The translations under genes were made by a program, and so were the position numbers. Below, in pieces: positions 11,116 to 22,243 of a stretch of DNA of 64,000 nucleotides (its first letter is position 1; the number at the start of each line of letters is the position of its first letter). The notes beneath the pieces were generated by a model, which ran no database searches, was not told where the DNA came from, and saw nothing but the letters and a program-made list of their open reading frames with translations. The stretch covers positions 1,213,886 through 1,277,885 of the forward strand of contig CAJNDS010002412.1 of the NCBI GenBank assembly GCA_905221605.1. Reading direction: 5' to 3'. Source of the DNA: Symbiodinium natans. Lineage: Eukaryota > Sar > Dinophyceae > Suessiales > Symbiodiniaceae.

Positions 11116-12768
11116 GTTTCAGAGGGTCTCAGGCAAATCTCAGAGGTGTCTGAGGGTTTCAGGGATGCTTTGCCTCCTGCGGCGCAGCGCACAGGGCGTG
11201 TCAGGAATGCTGATGGGGGGTTGGGGCGGTGGGGCAGCTGGCTGTGGCACTGCTTGTAGAATACGAAGGTCGTGGCCACACACACACACGGTTTCAACTT
11301 TGAAACGAATTTCAGCCACTCAAGTAAGCACGCGAGAACCTGTGACACCAACTGCATTGAGTGTGGGCATGTCAAGGCAGCACACTTAGGATCTAGAACC
11401 ACTCAGAGTCAGTACAGCAACTGCCGCAAGTCTCAGGCCCCTCTTGAAACCTCCATGTACAGGGTGCAGGATTTTGGGGGTCCCGAAACCCTAAACCCCG
11501 AACCCTAAACCCGCGCAGCCCTTCCGAAGCCTGTCCAGCACAGGTTCCCGAATCCTTGGCATTTGGACCCCATTTACCCCCCTCTGAGGCCTCTAATTAG
11601 GGCCGTAGACTTTACACTCTAAACCCTGGGGGTCCTTGAACTTTCAGCCCTAAACCCCAAAGCCTAAGCCCTAAGTCCTGAACCTTCCTTGGGGCGGGAA
11701 GGGAAGTGGAGAGAAGCACTAGAAAAACCTTGGTTGAGGGTCTGGTGTTCCTACCAATCATCTCTGGCGGCTGAGGGTATTCGGGCTTTTGCATTTTGGG
11801 TTTGGAAGCCCTTGTTGCCCTAAGCCCTACACGCTAAGCCCTGAACCACGACCTGCCACCCTTGAGGGCACGTACTTTCAGAAAGGGAAGCCAGGGGGAA
11901 GTAGAACCCAAGCAAAGTCGGGATTGCCCTGAAAGTTTTTTGGCCACCCACCTAGCTGACTCAGAGAGACGCACTGCAGGGCATGACACACTGGCCTGAT
12001 ATTGGGGTTTAGGGTTTAGGGTTTAGGGTTTAGGGTTTAGGGTTTTGGGATTCTTTCATTTTGGGTTTGTGGGTTCGGGATTTAGGATCCTCGAAACACG
12101 CCCATGTCGTGGCGACACACTCACCCCCAGCCCATCCCTCCGGTTCCGCAACAGAAAACACCTCCAGGAACTTCCTAAAACTCCCAAGACTCACCCTAAA
12201 CCCTAAACCCTAAACCCTGAACCCTAAACCCTAAACCCTAAACCCTAAACCCTAACCCTATTATTCCGAGGAATCCTCATCTGACCGACCCTTCAAACTG
12301 AGACCCCAAAGCCTTGTCTCAAAGTGGCTCCATCCCAGCAATTCGGGTTTAGGGTTTAGGGTTTAGGGTTTAGGGTTTAGGGTTTAGGGTTTAGGGTTTA
12401 GGGTTTAGGGTTTAGAGGCTGGGGTTTGGGGTTTAGGGTGGGTTTAGGGTTTGGGGTCCGGTTTGGGGTTTAGGGTTGGGGGCTTGCGGCTGGGGAAGAT
12501 AGATGGTGCAAGAGATGGTTACCTAGATCTTCAGGCGCGCCGCCCAGAAGCCGCTAACGTCCAGGACCTGTGAAGGGGCGGCGAAGCTGCTTGGTTGGGT
12601 TTTTGAGTTTTGTGGCCGAAGCCCTAAACCCTAAACCCGAGGGGTTCAGAGCCTATGGTGCCAAAGTGCTCACAAATGTGGGGACTACAACTAAACTTGT
12701 GGGTGCGCGAGGGTCAATTGGGCTTTAAGGGTGTGCAGGCTTTTCGGGGCTTGTTCGGGTAGGTTATT

Positions 12769-12850
12769 CCTGGGACCCTCTTTGCCTACAGTTTTATGGG
12801 ATCTACCTACTACTTAGGGTAGTTAGTGCCTACGTTAATAGAGTCCCAGG
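12769..12850. repeat. MITE family B, copy 3 (best palindrome)
   Basis: Starts CCTGGGACCCTCTTTGCC and ends AATAGAGTCCCAGG, so the outermost bases CCTGGGAC/GTCCCAGG are perfect inverted repeats. Confidence 0.75.
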
Positions 12851-12921
12851 TGAGGCATATCGGGTTCGAAGGGCTTCTTCGGATTGCAGGGTTTATCGGG
12901 CCTTTGGGGTTTACTTACTGT

Positions 12922-13015
12922 TGGTTAGCAGGGAATGAGGGACTTAGGGCCCTATAAACACCCGATACGGGATTACATAGGGTAACCTCATTCCCCCATT
13001 CCCTACGAAGAACCA
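12922..13015. repeat. MITE family H, copy 1
   Basis: GGTTAGCAGGGAATGAGG at the left is inverted as CATTCCCTACGAAGAACC at the right. Other copies are at about 57,859 and 63,356. Confidence 0.55.
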
Positions 13016-13038
13016 GCCAAGGATGGCTCAGAATTTCC

Positions 13039-13115
13039 TTAAGCCCTATAAACCCTAAACCCTAAACCCTAAACCCTAAACCCTAAACCCTAAACCCTAA
13101 ACCCTAAACCCTAAA
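13039..13115 (-). repeat. Telomere-like array (CCCTAAA)n
   Basis: About ten near-perfect CCCTAAA heptads, in opposite orientation to the array starting at 13,203. Confidence 0.85.
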
Positions 13116-13202
13116 CTAACCAACAGTAAGTTTAAGGGTAGCCCGCAACAAGGACGCCAAGCATGACACAAAAAACTGAGCTCGGACCGAAGGCTTGCTT
13201 GG

Positions 13203-13400
13203 GGTTTAGGGTTTAGGGTTTAGGGTTTAGGGTTTAGGGTTTAGGGTTTGGGGTTTGGGGTTTGGGGTTTGGGGTTTGGGGTTTGGGGTTTGGGGTTTGG
13301 GGTTTGGGGTTTGGGGTTTGGGGTTTGTTTGGGGTTTGGGGTTTGGGGTTTGGGGTTTGGGGTTTGGGGTTTGGGGTTTGGGGTTTGGGGTTTAGGGTTA
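13203..13400 (+). repeat. Telomere-like array that switches to TTTGGGG units
   Basis: Seven or so TTTAGGG units run into about twenty TTTGGGG units (about 13,250-13,390), interrupted by one GTTTG slip, then return to TTTAGGG. The variant block is nearly uniform, which suggests local duplication of a single mutated unit. Open frames on either strand here only translate the repeat. Confidence 0.9.
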
Positions 13401-14255
13401 CGGCAGGGCGGCCTGCAAGTGTGTGCTCTGCGCGCAGACACGGCCCAAGGCGTCGTAGAGCCTTGGGGGGCGGGTAGGGCTTGGAGAGGTTTGTTGTCAG
13501 GGTTTAGGGTTTTAGGGGTTTAGGGTTTTAAAGTTTTAGGGTTTTAGGGTTTGGGGTTTACAAGTGCTGCACCACGCTGAAGCACGACTCCCTCCCTTCT
13601 CCTCCTCCTCCTCCTCCCCCTCCGCCCTCGCAGTGACTTCTTTAAAAGAACTTGGTACACTTCTCGACTTGTGCGGGTCACGCTTGCGCGGGGGGGGGGG
13701 GGGGGGGGGGGCATGCGAATCTTCTTCGTTCCAGCTTCAGCTTGTAGAGCTGAGGCTGAAGGTTTAGGTGGGTTTAGGGTTTAGGGTTTAGGGTTTCGGG
13801 TTTAGGGTTTATAGGGTGCGCAAGCATGTTCACTGTGCTTCTCGCGGTGGGTCAACCTTACGATGCCCGTGACCTGCAGAAATATATGGGTCTTGTGGGT
13901 TTTTTGGTTGCCCCAACCCACTAAAAAGACCCTCTGCAGCTATCATACGACTACGATGGATTGCTGTATTCGGGGCTGAGATAGCCGAATGTTCGAGTTC
14001 TTCAGATCCATGGAGCCCGATTTTCATCCGATAGTTACCCATCAGGCATCAGGCGACCCTGACGTAGAAGACATTTCAATGTGAAATATGGTACACTAAG
14101 CCTTATAAACCCTAAACCCTAAACCCTCTCCCACACCTCAACAGACCCGAGCCAGCCCGCGAAGCAAAAACAGAAAACTAAACCCTTATCCCAAACTTGA
14201 GTCCCATTCATAAACCCTAAAAGAAAACCTTATCAAGCCCCAAGACCCCCCCCCC

Positions 14256-14440
14256 AAAAAAAAAATAATAATAATAAAAAAAAAATATATATATATATAT
14301 AAATCACAAGAATATGCATATATATATATATATATGAATACATACTGAATAAGAATAAGAATAAGAATAGCAATAACAACAACATTCATAATGATAATAA
14401 TCAGAATAATAAAAATCATCATAATAATAATAATGACAAC
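14256..14440. repeat. Compound AT/AAT microsatellite
   Basis: A C-run and A-run lead into AAT triplets, two TA dinucleotide runs, AAGAAT repeats and CAA/AAT triplets. Low-complexity DNA; the open frames read through it encode Ile/Tyr runs and are not genes. Confidence 0.85.
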
Positions 14441-14601
14441 TGTGATTTCGCTGGGCTGCTTCGTGGCACCCGCCAGATCGGAGGCCAAGCCCTCCGCCAC
14501 GCAAGGGGCCCAGAGCTAAACTCTTCAGGCGGCTTCATTAGGGTCTAGGGTTTAGGGTTAGGGTTTAGGGTTTCGGGTTTAGGGTTAGGGTTTAGGGTTT
14601 A

Positions 14602-14690
14602 CCTGGGACTCTCTTTACCTACAGGTTTTATGAGTTGTACCTACTAATTAAGGGTAGTTACTACTAATCTGTAGGTAAATAGAGCCCCAA
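14602..14690. repeat. MITE family B, copy 4
   Basis: CCTGGGACTCTCTTTACC at the left and TGTAGGTAAATAGAGCCCC at the right. A telomeric array abuts its left end. Confidence 0.7.
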
Positions 14691-15398
14691 TTAGAGCTTG
14701 TTTCAGGGGTTAGATGATGGCTAGGCCTAAACCCTAAACCCTGAACCCTGAACCCTAAACCCTAAACCCAAAACCCGAAACCCTAATTAGGGTTGCAGAG
14801 CCATCGGTGCCCGAACATGTCCGAAGAGCCGGTTTTCTTCGAAGCCCTACTATATGGGGATCTCCGAAATTCCGGGTACCGAATTGGCGGTCCTGAGTAT
14901 AAGGAGATCCTACTATTTCAACCCCCCCCCCCCCGTGTGGGTTCCAAACCTGAGAAAGGAAGAGGGATGCAGGCTTAGGCCGAGATTCTGCATGGCGTAG
15001 CTTTCAGGGACAGGCGATGCTCGGCTGGATCAGCCGCCTTTAACAGCCACCCCGTAAATAAACCCTAAACCCTAAACCCAGGCATCCCTTGACCCAAAAA
15101 CTCCAAACAGGGGGGGGACGTGCTCTGTTCCAGGATGCCGATCCCACAGAACCCACCGCGCAATTAAAGCCCTCAACTCCTCAACCCTAAACCAACCCTA
15201 AACCCTCAATCCGAAGAACTGAAGAGGAGAACCTTGGATTCCGAGTTCCGAGGACCCTAAACCCTAAACCCTAAACCCTAAACCCTAAACCCTAAACCCT
15301 AAACCCTAAAAAAACCACACTTCAGGGCGCCTGGTTGGCGAGACGCAGCTGCTTGAGGTTCCGCTGTGGGTGTTGCAGCCTTTGCTGGGAGTTTTGCT

Positions 15399-15494
15399 GG
15401 GTTTAGGGTTTAGGGTTTAGGGTTTAGGGTTTAGGGTTTAGGGTTTAGGGTTTAGGGTTTAGGGTTTAGGGTTTAGGGTTTAGGGTTTAGGGTT
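15399..15494 (+). repeat. Telomere-like array (TTTAGGG)n, about 14 units
   Basis: A near-perfect run of TTTAGGG, one of the most uniform in the window. Confidence 0.9.
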
Positions 15495-15541
15495 TAGCCC
15501 TTTGCAACCCTACCCCTCCACCCCTAAACCCTCCACCTGTA

Positions 15542-15650
15542 GACCCAAGAGTTACCTACAGTAGGAATAAGAAGGGTGCCCGTTTGGTTTCAAGGAGCAT
15601 ATTAAGGGAACCTAAACCCTAAAAACAAATACGGGGCCTACTCTGGGTCC
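15542..15650. repeat. MITE family F, copy 1
   Basis: The left end GACCCAAGAGTTACC is inverted as CCTACTCTGGGTC at the right, with internal GAAGGGTGCCCGTTTGG. Other copies lie at 29,440, 40,389 and 44,794. Confidence 0.65.
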
Positions 15651-15732
15651 TGTAGCAACCCCAACCCAGAGATCCATCCCAAAGACGCAGAGCTTCCTGA
15701 GCGACAAGCTCAAACCCAAAGCCCTCCTTACT

Positions 15733-15861
15733 AGTTGCTTAAGAACCCCCCCCCCAAAAAAAAAAAAAAAAGATTAACATATTCTTCCTTAAAGGGAAAT
15801 GCAGGGATCATTATCTCGCGTGTGTTTTTGTTTTGGGCCGGGGGGAGGGGTTAAGCAAATA
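15733..15861. repeat. MITE family M, copy 2 (C-run/A-run element)
   Basis: TTGCTTAAGAAC, a C-run, an A-run and AGATTAACATATTCTTCCTT, ending GGTTAAGCAAAT. It has the same architecture as the copy at 5967-6094. Confidence 0.6.
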
Positions 15862-16245
15862 GTGGCCCCATAATGGAAGGAATCTGGGCGCTGCTTTGCT
15901 TGCATGGTGGCTCCACGCCTGAAGGGAAAAGAGGCAAAGGCACTAGAGATCATTCTGGCTAGAGACTCTCGGGTCCTTAAGGGAGGGGGGGCTTCATGGG
16001 GGTAGGTACTTGGGGAACCTATAGGGAAGCTTGGGGAGTCGAGGGGAGTGGGAACCTTGGGTTACACATAACTCCCCTTGCACTCCCCTCCCTTTAGAAC
16101 CCTGTGATAAGGGATCCCTAGCCTCAGTCTCGGGGCAGGAGCAGGGCCAGAAAGTATGCGCCCCCCGTGGAGAGAAAGCGCTTGTTTGTGGTCTCGCTGT
16201 CACCACGCGTGAAGCTGAAATCCTGCAGAGGAAGGCTTGCCAGCG

Positions 16246-16330
16246 TGGGCTATCGGGCGTTTCATCCCCTAACCAACCCTAAAAAGGGCCTTTTTAAGTG
16301 GGCATAGGGCATAATCGCCCATGTAGGTAG
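16246..16330. repeat. MITE family I copy without an array
   Basis: Contains GTGGGCTATCGGGCGTTTCA, CCTAACCAACCCT, AAAGGGCC and GGCATAATCGCCCAT. It is useful as the uninterrupted comparison for the copy at 2318-2425. Confidence 0.5.
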
Positions 16331-16459
16331 ACTCTTGCTGCTTTCTTGTCTGGAATCTAAAGGTACCACTGGACTGACCATCCCGGACCCGCCTTTGGAA
16401 CAAAAAAACTGCAAGCTGGTCGAAGAGTTTTGAAGAGGGAGGCAGTTTCAGGGGTGTTT

Positions 16460-16640
16460 CATGGGTTCCCCTACCACCCTCCTCTATACTACCCCCCCCC
16501 CCCCAAGGTTCCCCCTTTAAATGACCTTAGTTAGGCTTAATTAGCCCTACATAGCCAATAGCCTTAATTCTGGGGTGAACCTCGGACCCAGAGGGGGGGG
16601 TAGTAGAGAGGGGGGGGGGGGGGGTAGTTGGGGAACCCAA
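16460..16640. repeat. MITE family C, copy 2
   Basis: CATGGGTTCCCCTACCACCC at the left and a G-run with GTAGTTGGGGAACCC at the right, centred on a TTAGGCTTAATTAGCC palindrome. Confidence 0.65.
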
Positions 16641-17500
16641 CTTCGCCGGGAGACACGTACAGTAGAGATGGACATGCAGAGTGCAACTCTGTAGCTGCTT
16701 GCAATTTGCATGCTTACCGGCGCGTTGGAAGTTCTTTTGGACAAGGCTCAGTTGTCAGCCTAGCATCATGGCAGCGTGAAGCACTTAGCAAAGGTCAAGC
16801 AGGGCAAAGCATACCCTAAACCCTAAACCTAAATGATCGCAAACATGCAAACACAGCGTTGCAGTTGCCATATTCGGTTCTCCGGAGAGTACGGCAGGGA
16901 CTACAATGGCACGGGCAACTCGTGTGCAATGCTGCTGCGTTTTTGGATTAGACGATAATGGCTACTGAGGGTTTAGGGTTTAGGGTTTAGGGTGTAGTGG
17001 CGGTCACCATACTAAGAGGGGCTTGAGTTTGGGCTGTGCGAATCAAGGTAGACCCGTGGCATCCATCAGCAGGAAGCATTTACAGCCCTCCGTGGTGCGC
17101 GGGGCGTATCCTCCAAACCTGCAGGTAAACGAGTCCTGAAAACCCTCTGAACAATATTCCTGATTGTGATGCTCTTAAACCCAACAATAAAGGAAAAATC
17201 TAAAGTCTTCCAAGGGCCTACTGAGTAAACACACACACACACACAAAACAACCAACTGTTTGGCAGCTGGGAACCTTAAGCCTTCAAAACTGGCAACCCT
17301 CATTAGGGTTTAGGGTTTAGGGTTTAGGGTTTAGGGTTTAGGGTTTAGGGTTCTCCCAAGTCGGCCAGGTCTCTGATGCGCTGAAGAAGCAGGCGCACTT
17401 GAGCTCCAGGTCCAGCTCTTCACCACCGCGAAGCGCGGGGAGGCTGATCTGGGCTAGTCTGTGAGGCAGGTCTGTGGGTTTGAGGGTTTGGTGCTTAAAT

Positions 17501-17537
<37 letters not shown>

Positions 17538-18461
17538 TCTCTCTGTCTGTCTGTCTGTCTGGCTGTCTGGCTGGCTGGCTGGCTGTCTGTGTGCTTGCGG
17601 GTGTGTATGTGTGTGTGCTCATCAACTGTTTAGGTGGGGTGAATCGTGAACGGCAGGCACACGCGAGCGCTATGCTTGACCAGGCGCTCTCTCTCTCTCT
17701 CTCTCTTTCTCTCGCTCTCTTCCTTCCTCAACCCTAAAAAACCCTAACCCTAAACCCTTAACCCTAAACCCTAAACCCCTAAACCCTAAACCCCTGTGCG
17801 GCAGGAGCACGCCGCACACGGTTTCCAGGTTCTTGTTTTCGTTGACTGCCTCCCAGAGGAGGTTCCCGGCCTGGCAGGTGTTGAGGGTTTATATATAGGT
17901 TTTAGGGTTTAGGGTTTAGGGTTTAGGGTTTAGGGTTTAGGGTTTAGGGCACGGGAAGAGGCCAACTCAAAAGGAGGCAGATGCGTCCGAGGGTTTGCCG
18001 GAAGCCTACACCCTAAACCCTAAACCCGAATTAAACCCCAGAAGACGATTAAGGTTCAGAGAGGTTTTTCGGGCCAAGGGTTCGAAAAAGGTTCGGGATT
18101 CAGGGTTCAGGGTTCAGGGTTTAGGGGTTAGGGGTTCAGGGTTCAGGGTTGAGAGCTTCTCTCAGACTCAAATATCACACATCTGGTGGTTAGCACAGCT
18201 GGTGGACGTGCGTTTCTATTCGCGATAATAACGACCGCATGCACAGCGAGCGTCACTGTAGTCCTTGCGCCTGCCTGTTTAACCCATGTTGCAATATCTG
18301 GCTCATGACCATGACTCGAAAGGGCGTAGATGACATGTGATGCTAGGCAAAGTATGGCAGCAGTTCTACGGACCTTTATAAGTAGCTAAGACCCCAGCGT
18401 AACCCTGAATTGCTGATTCTGCTCCGAGACAAAGGCCTCACCCTGGAAAGGGAAGAACCGT

Positions 18462-18650
18462 CATGGGTCCCCCTACTACCCCCCTCGACACTACCCACTC
18501 TAGGTTCTGACCATAACGAAGGCCAATTTTTGGGATAGATAAGCTTAATTAAGGTTATTTAAGGGGGACCCCGAGCGGAAACCTAGGGGGGGTAGCCCTA
18601 AACCCTAAACCCGAAACCCTAAACCCTAAACCCTAGAGAAACCCGTGAAC
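18462..18650. repeat. MITE family C, copy 3, carrying a telomeric insert
   Basis: CATGGGTCCCCCTACTACCC at the left; GGGGGGTAG at about 18,588-18,596 is then followed by CCCTAAA-type heptads (about 18,597-18,635) before the family C end AGAAACCCGTGAAC. In other copies the GTAG and AAACCC segments are adjacent or nearly so. Confidence 0.65.
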
Positions 18651-18869
18651 CAACAGGCCTCCAAGGGCAAAAAGTTGCCGCGTACATCCAAGACTCCTGA
18701 GGAGAGCTCGGTCATGGCAGATCAACTTTCGTCATTGTCTCTTTTCCTAAACCCTAAACCCTCAACCCTCAACCCTGAACCCCGTCACTTTGTGCATTCT
18801 TGTGGGTTTCGGGCAACATTGGAGGAGCAGGCAGGGCTTCTAAATGCGCACAATCTGAAACCAACCCCC

Positions 18870-19002
18870 CATGTGGGGGTTTACGAAAACAAGGGACCCC
18901 TTATATTAGATCTCCAAAATAGTAGGACTCCGTTAAAGTAGTAGGACTCCCTTAAAACAAGGACCCCAAGAAGGTACCCCATTTTCGGAAACCGCCCATG
19001 TG
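18870..19002. repeat. MITE family D copy
   Basis: CATGTGGGGGTTTACGAAAA at the left is inverted as TTTTCGGAAACCGCCCATGTG at the right (one G/C change). The centre repeats TAGTAGGACTCC twice. Confidence 0.65.
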
Positions 19003-19723
19003 CTTGAAAAAGCCCAGGCAAAGCCCGAAATCTCCCCCAAAAGAAGGGGGGGGGGGCTCCCAATCAGATTGGCAAGTCAACGCTCGAAACCCTGAACCCT
19101 AAACCTTTCGAAACCTTGATAAACTCGTATCAACCCTTGCAAAGCCTAAATCCTATAAACTCTATAAACCCTGACAAAACCCGTACAAAACCCAGGACTA
19201 GCCAGATTCATCTCCAAGCATCAGCATCTCCCTAAACCCTTAACCCTAAACCCTAAACCCCTGACTCCTAAACCCTAAACCCTAAACCCCTAAACCCTAA
19301 ACCCTAAACCCTAAACCCTAAAGAGAGCCCAAGCAACTCATGGTCGCATGCTGGCGGATCGCATCGAGGAGCTCTCGGAAGCCTTGGACATCCTGCGAAA
19401 GCAAAAGGGGGGGGGAAGGGTTTAGGGTTTAGGGTTTGGGGTTTAGGGTTTAGGGTTTAGGGTGAAGGGGCTTTAGGGTTTTTAGGGTTTTTAGGGTAAA
19501 TGGGAGGGGAGGGGGGGGAGGGGTGAGGGGAGGGTTTAGGGGTTTAGATGGGTTAGAAGGTTAGAGCACCAAACCTTCCATCCGAATTCCTAAACCCTTC
19601 AGAGCCTGCCTGCTGATAGGCGTCGTAGTAGCCAGTGGGCGGATTCCTTGTCTGACAAGAGGGGGCTCTCTCAGTTGCTACAATGTTTGGGTTTGGGCTT
19701 TAATAAGTGTGTAAGGGTTTTGG

Positions 19724-19828
19724 TTGGGATGTTCCCCCTTATTTATACTAGCAGTCCTTAATAGGGACTCCAGTACCGCGATCATGATCCCCATCAAGGA
19801 GCTGTTAGTATAAGGCGGAACATCCCAA
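19724..19828. repeat. MITE family A, copy 6, with near-perfect 8-bp duplication
   Basis: TTGGGATGTTCCCCCTTATT at the left and GGCGGAACATCCCAA at the right. The flanks GGTTTTGG and GATTTTGG match at 7 of 8 positions. Confidence 0.8.
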
Positions 19829-20768
19829 GATTTTGGGGTCAACAGCCAGGATTCAGAAGGGATTCAGATACGGCGAGTTCAAGACAACCCTAAACCCTAA
19901 ACCCTTTTGCATGCGGGCTTAGTGCGTCGGCCAAGCCCTAAGCCCTAAACCCTAAGCCCTTTTACAACCGAAACCCTGAACCCTGAACCCTAAGCCCTAA
20001 GCCCTCAGGCGAAATGCTTGTCCAGCTGCCGTCTTGAGGGCGGAGGCATATTCTCTTTGGCGGCCCCTTGGCACAGGATGTTCTGCACCTGGGCAAGGTG
20101 GGCTGGGATGCCTAGGCCCTATACCAAAGAAGGCAATGGACAGCTCCCGAAGGGCCCATCTTGAACTTAACATCCCGAAACCCTAAACCCTAAACCCTAA
20201 ACCCTAAACGACTGAAAGTCCACTCTAAAGGGGGCAGCATCCATATGCTTTTCGTGGAGGACGTGACATCTGCCAAGAGTGATGGAAGCCTGAAGGGAGA
20301 GAATCATGCAACCGGGAGAAACTGAGTATGAAGAAAGGGCAGTGGAAGCCTGCAGGTTTCTAAGGTCCTTTGCCCCAGTCTCTCATTCAACAATTCCAAA
20401 AAAAAACCCTAAACCCTAAACCCTAAACCCTAAACCCTAAACCCTGAACCCTAAACCCTAAACCCTAAACCCTGACACCATGGTGGCCGCCCAGGCCACG
20501 AGCTCGATTTCCTCCAGTGGCGAGCTCGTCTTGCGCAGAAAGTCGGCCAAGGCCCTTGTTCCGGTGTTGGGCTTATAGCGCTTAGGGCTCAGGGTTTAGG
20601 GGGGTTTGGGGTTTAGGGTTTACGGCTTCGGGTTTAGGGTTTGGACTTCATGAGGGTGCGGCTTCTTGATGCTTCCTTGCACGGGCGCACGTCTTCGACC
20701 CCGGATTGCCGCTGACCTGGCCTCCCTGGCCCATCGGCCTCCTAAGCAGTTCGGAAAACCCCTTCTTC

Positions 20769-20880
20769 GCTTAGGGGTCGAAGTGAACCCTAAACGGGTT
20801 TGTGGTTCGTATACCATGATAGGATTCTAGTAGCACAGGGTATACGACCCCAATCGTAGGGTTCATTTGGTCCCGCAAGG
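20769..20880. repeat. MITE family E copy
   Basis: AGTGAACCCTAAACGGGTTT and GGTTCGTATACC at the left face GGTATACGACCCCAATC and AGGGTTCATTTGGTCCC at the right. The internal CCCTAAAC is a telomere-like heptad native to this family. Confidence 0.6.
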
Positions 20881-21733
20881 TTTCCCCGCCTTCCAGAGAA
20901 CCCAAAAGTTGCCAAGCGCCCTGAACGCCAGCAGGAAAACCCTACACTACGGTCTGAGGTTTGTGCTGCTTTCAGGTCCTGACCCTCCTACCTAAATCCC
21001 CTAACCCTAAACCCTAAACCCTAAACCCTAAACCCTAAACCCTAAACCCTAAACCCTAAACCCTAAACCCTAATCCTAGATGCTCTCAGTCCCGCACGAG
21101 CACCCATCTGGGCCGATGTAGTTTCTGTTCAGGTGCAGCGTCCGCAAGGAGCTCACCTGCCTTAGAACAGTTTTTGAGCCTTATCAACCCTAAACCCTAA
21201 ACCTTAAACCCAAAACCCTAAACCCTAAACGGAGTTTGGGCTGGCTTTGTGGAAGGCTTGGCTTGGCATCTAGGCCATTTTTTCCCGTTGCTGATTCTTC
21301 TTGCTGGGCCTGGAGGTAGGAGTGAGGGGTTTAGGGTTTAGGGTTTTTGGGTTTAGGGTTTAGGGTTTAGGGCTCGCTCACGGCAGGGTTTTGGGTTTGG
21401 GGTTGAGGAGTTCAAGTAGTACAGGAAAGCTGCCTCCTAAACCATAAAGACCCTCCGCGCGGGAGTGAGTCCACTGATGTGGATGAGTTTTTCAGGCGCG
21501 CAGCTGTTCGACATGTGCAGGTTATGTGGGCAGCAGCAAATCGTGTATGAAACCCCATCTTCCCGAAACCCTCTTGCCCGACTACAACAGTTAACAACCT
21601 GAATCCTTTCCCAACAAACTTTCTCAGCCCCTAGTAAGCCCTCGCAGGTTGTAGCCCTAAACTTCCCCTTTCAACCCTACACCTCCGTCGCCTCCGTCCC
21701 CTTGTGCCAGCATGGGCTATTAGGCCTTATCAT

Positions 21734-21848
21734 CCCCTAATCAACCCCAAACCCCAAACCCCAAACCCCAACCCCCAACCCCCAAACCCCAAACCCCAAA
21801 CCCCAAACCCCAAACCCTAAACCCTAAACCCTAAACCCTAAACCCTCC
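21734..21848 (-). repeat. Telomere-like array with CCCCAAA units inside a family I element
   Basis: About nine CCCCAAA or CCCCCAA units, then CCCTAAA units. It begins directly after a family I arm (ATTAGGCCTTATCATCCCC), so the array sits in the same place as in the copy at 2318-2425. Confidence 0.7.
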
Positions 21849-22077
21849 CCTTGTGCCACGGCTCAGAGTCCGGATGATGGAAATGCCCCCGGTGGTGAGG
21901 CCACCTCCGAGGTGCAAGTGCTGCAGCGACCGGTTGCCACGGAGCATGGACAAGACCTCCCAGGATGGGGTTTAGGGTTTAGGGTTTAGGGTTTAGGGTT
22001 TAGGGTTTAGGGTTTAGGGTTTAGGGTTTAGGGTTTAGGGTTTAGGGTTGCCACGGAGCATGGACAACACTTTCGGA

Positions 22078-22165
22078 TTGGGATGTTCCCCCTGATGCGG
22101 ATAGTGCTTAGTAGGGATTTCTAGTACCCCATTAAGGACTGTTAGTATAAGGGGAAAAATCCCAA
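22078..22165. repeat. MITE family A, copy 7
   Basis: TTGGGATGTTCCCCCTGATG at the left and GTTAGTATAAGGGG with ATCCCAA at the right. Confidence 0.7.
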
Positions 22166-22172
22166 CCTCCAG

Positions 22173-22243
22173 GACGGGCTATTAGGGCTTATAATCCTCA
22201 CAATCAACCCTATAAAGGGATTGCAGGGTATAATAGCCCGGAG
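22173..22243. repeat. MITE family I copy
   Basis: ACGGGCTATTAGGGCTTATA at the left is inverted as GGTATAATAGCCCG at the right; the centre CAACCCTATAAAGGG has no array. Confidence 0.55.

Larger units (their letters stand above)
6833..13200. other. Gene-free repeat landscape with family D, G, N, C and B elements
   Basis: Telomeric arrays occur at about 8709-8745, 9088-9130, 9232-9305, 9871-9912, 10,015-10,060, 10,288-10,372, 10,482-10,741, 12,004-12,046, 12,193-12,256 and 12,345-12,480. There is an AT dinucleotide run at about 6951-6976. Palindromic elements fill much of the remainder. The open frames at 6891-7322 and 11,061-11,402 lack any family signature. No gene was recognised. Confidence 0.6.
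13400..19500. other. Gene-free repeat landscape with microsatellites
   Basis: Telomeric arrays occur at 15,255-15,310, 15,399-15,494, 17,303-17,353, 17,901-17,950 and 19,230-19,322. There is a G-run at about 13,690-13,711. AAT/AT-rich microsatellite DNA lies at about 14,256-14,440, a CA run at 17,228-17,245, a GT run at 17,502-17,537 that passes into CTGT/CTGG repeats, and a CT run at about 17,688-17,712. Palindromic elements are listed separately. No gene was recognised. Confidence 0.6.

Noticed and set aside
13241-13523. Open frames translating to NPKPQTPNPKP or GFGVWGLGFGV repeats
   Set aside because: They are the six-frame reading of the TTTGGGG/TTTAGGG array; the same applies to all NPKP and GFRV frames across the window.
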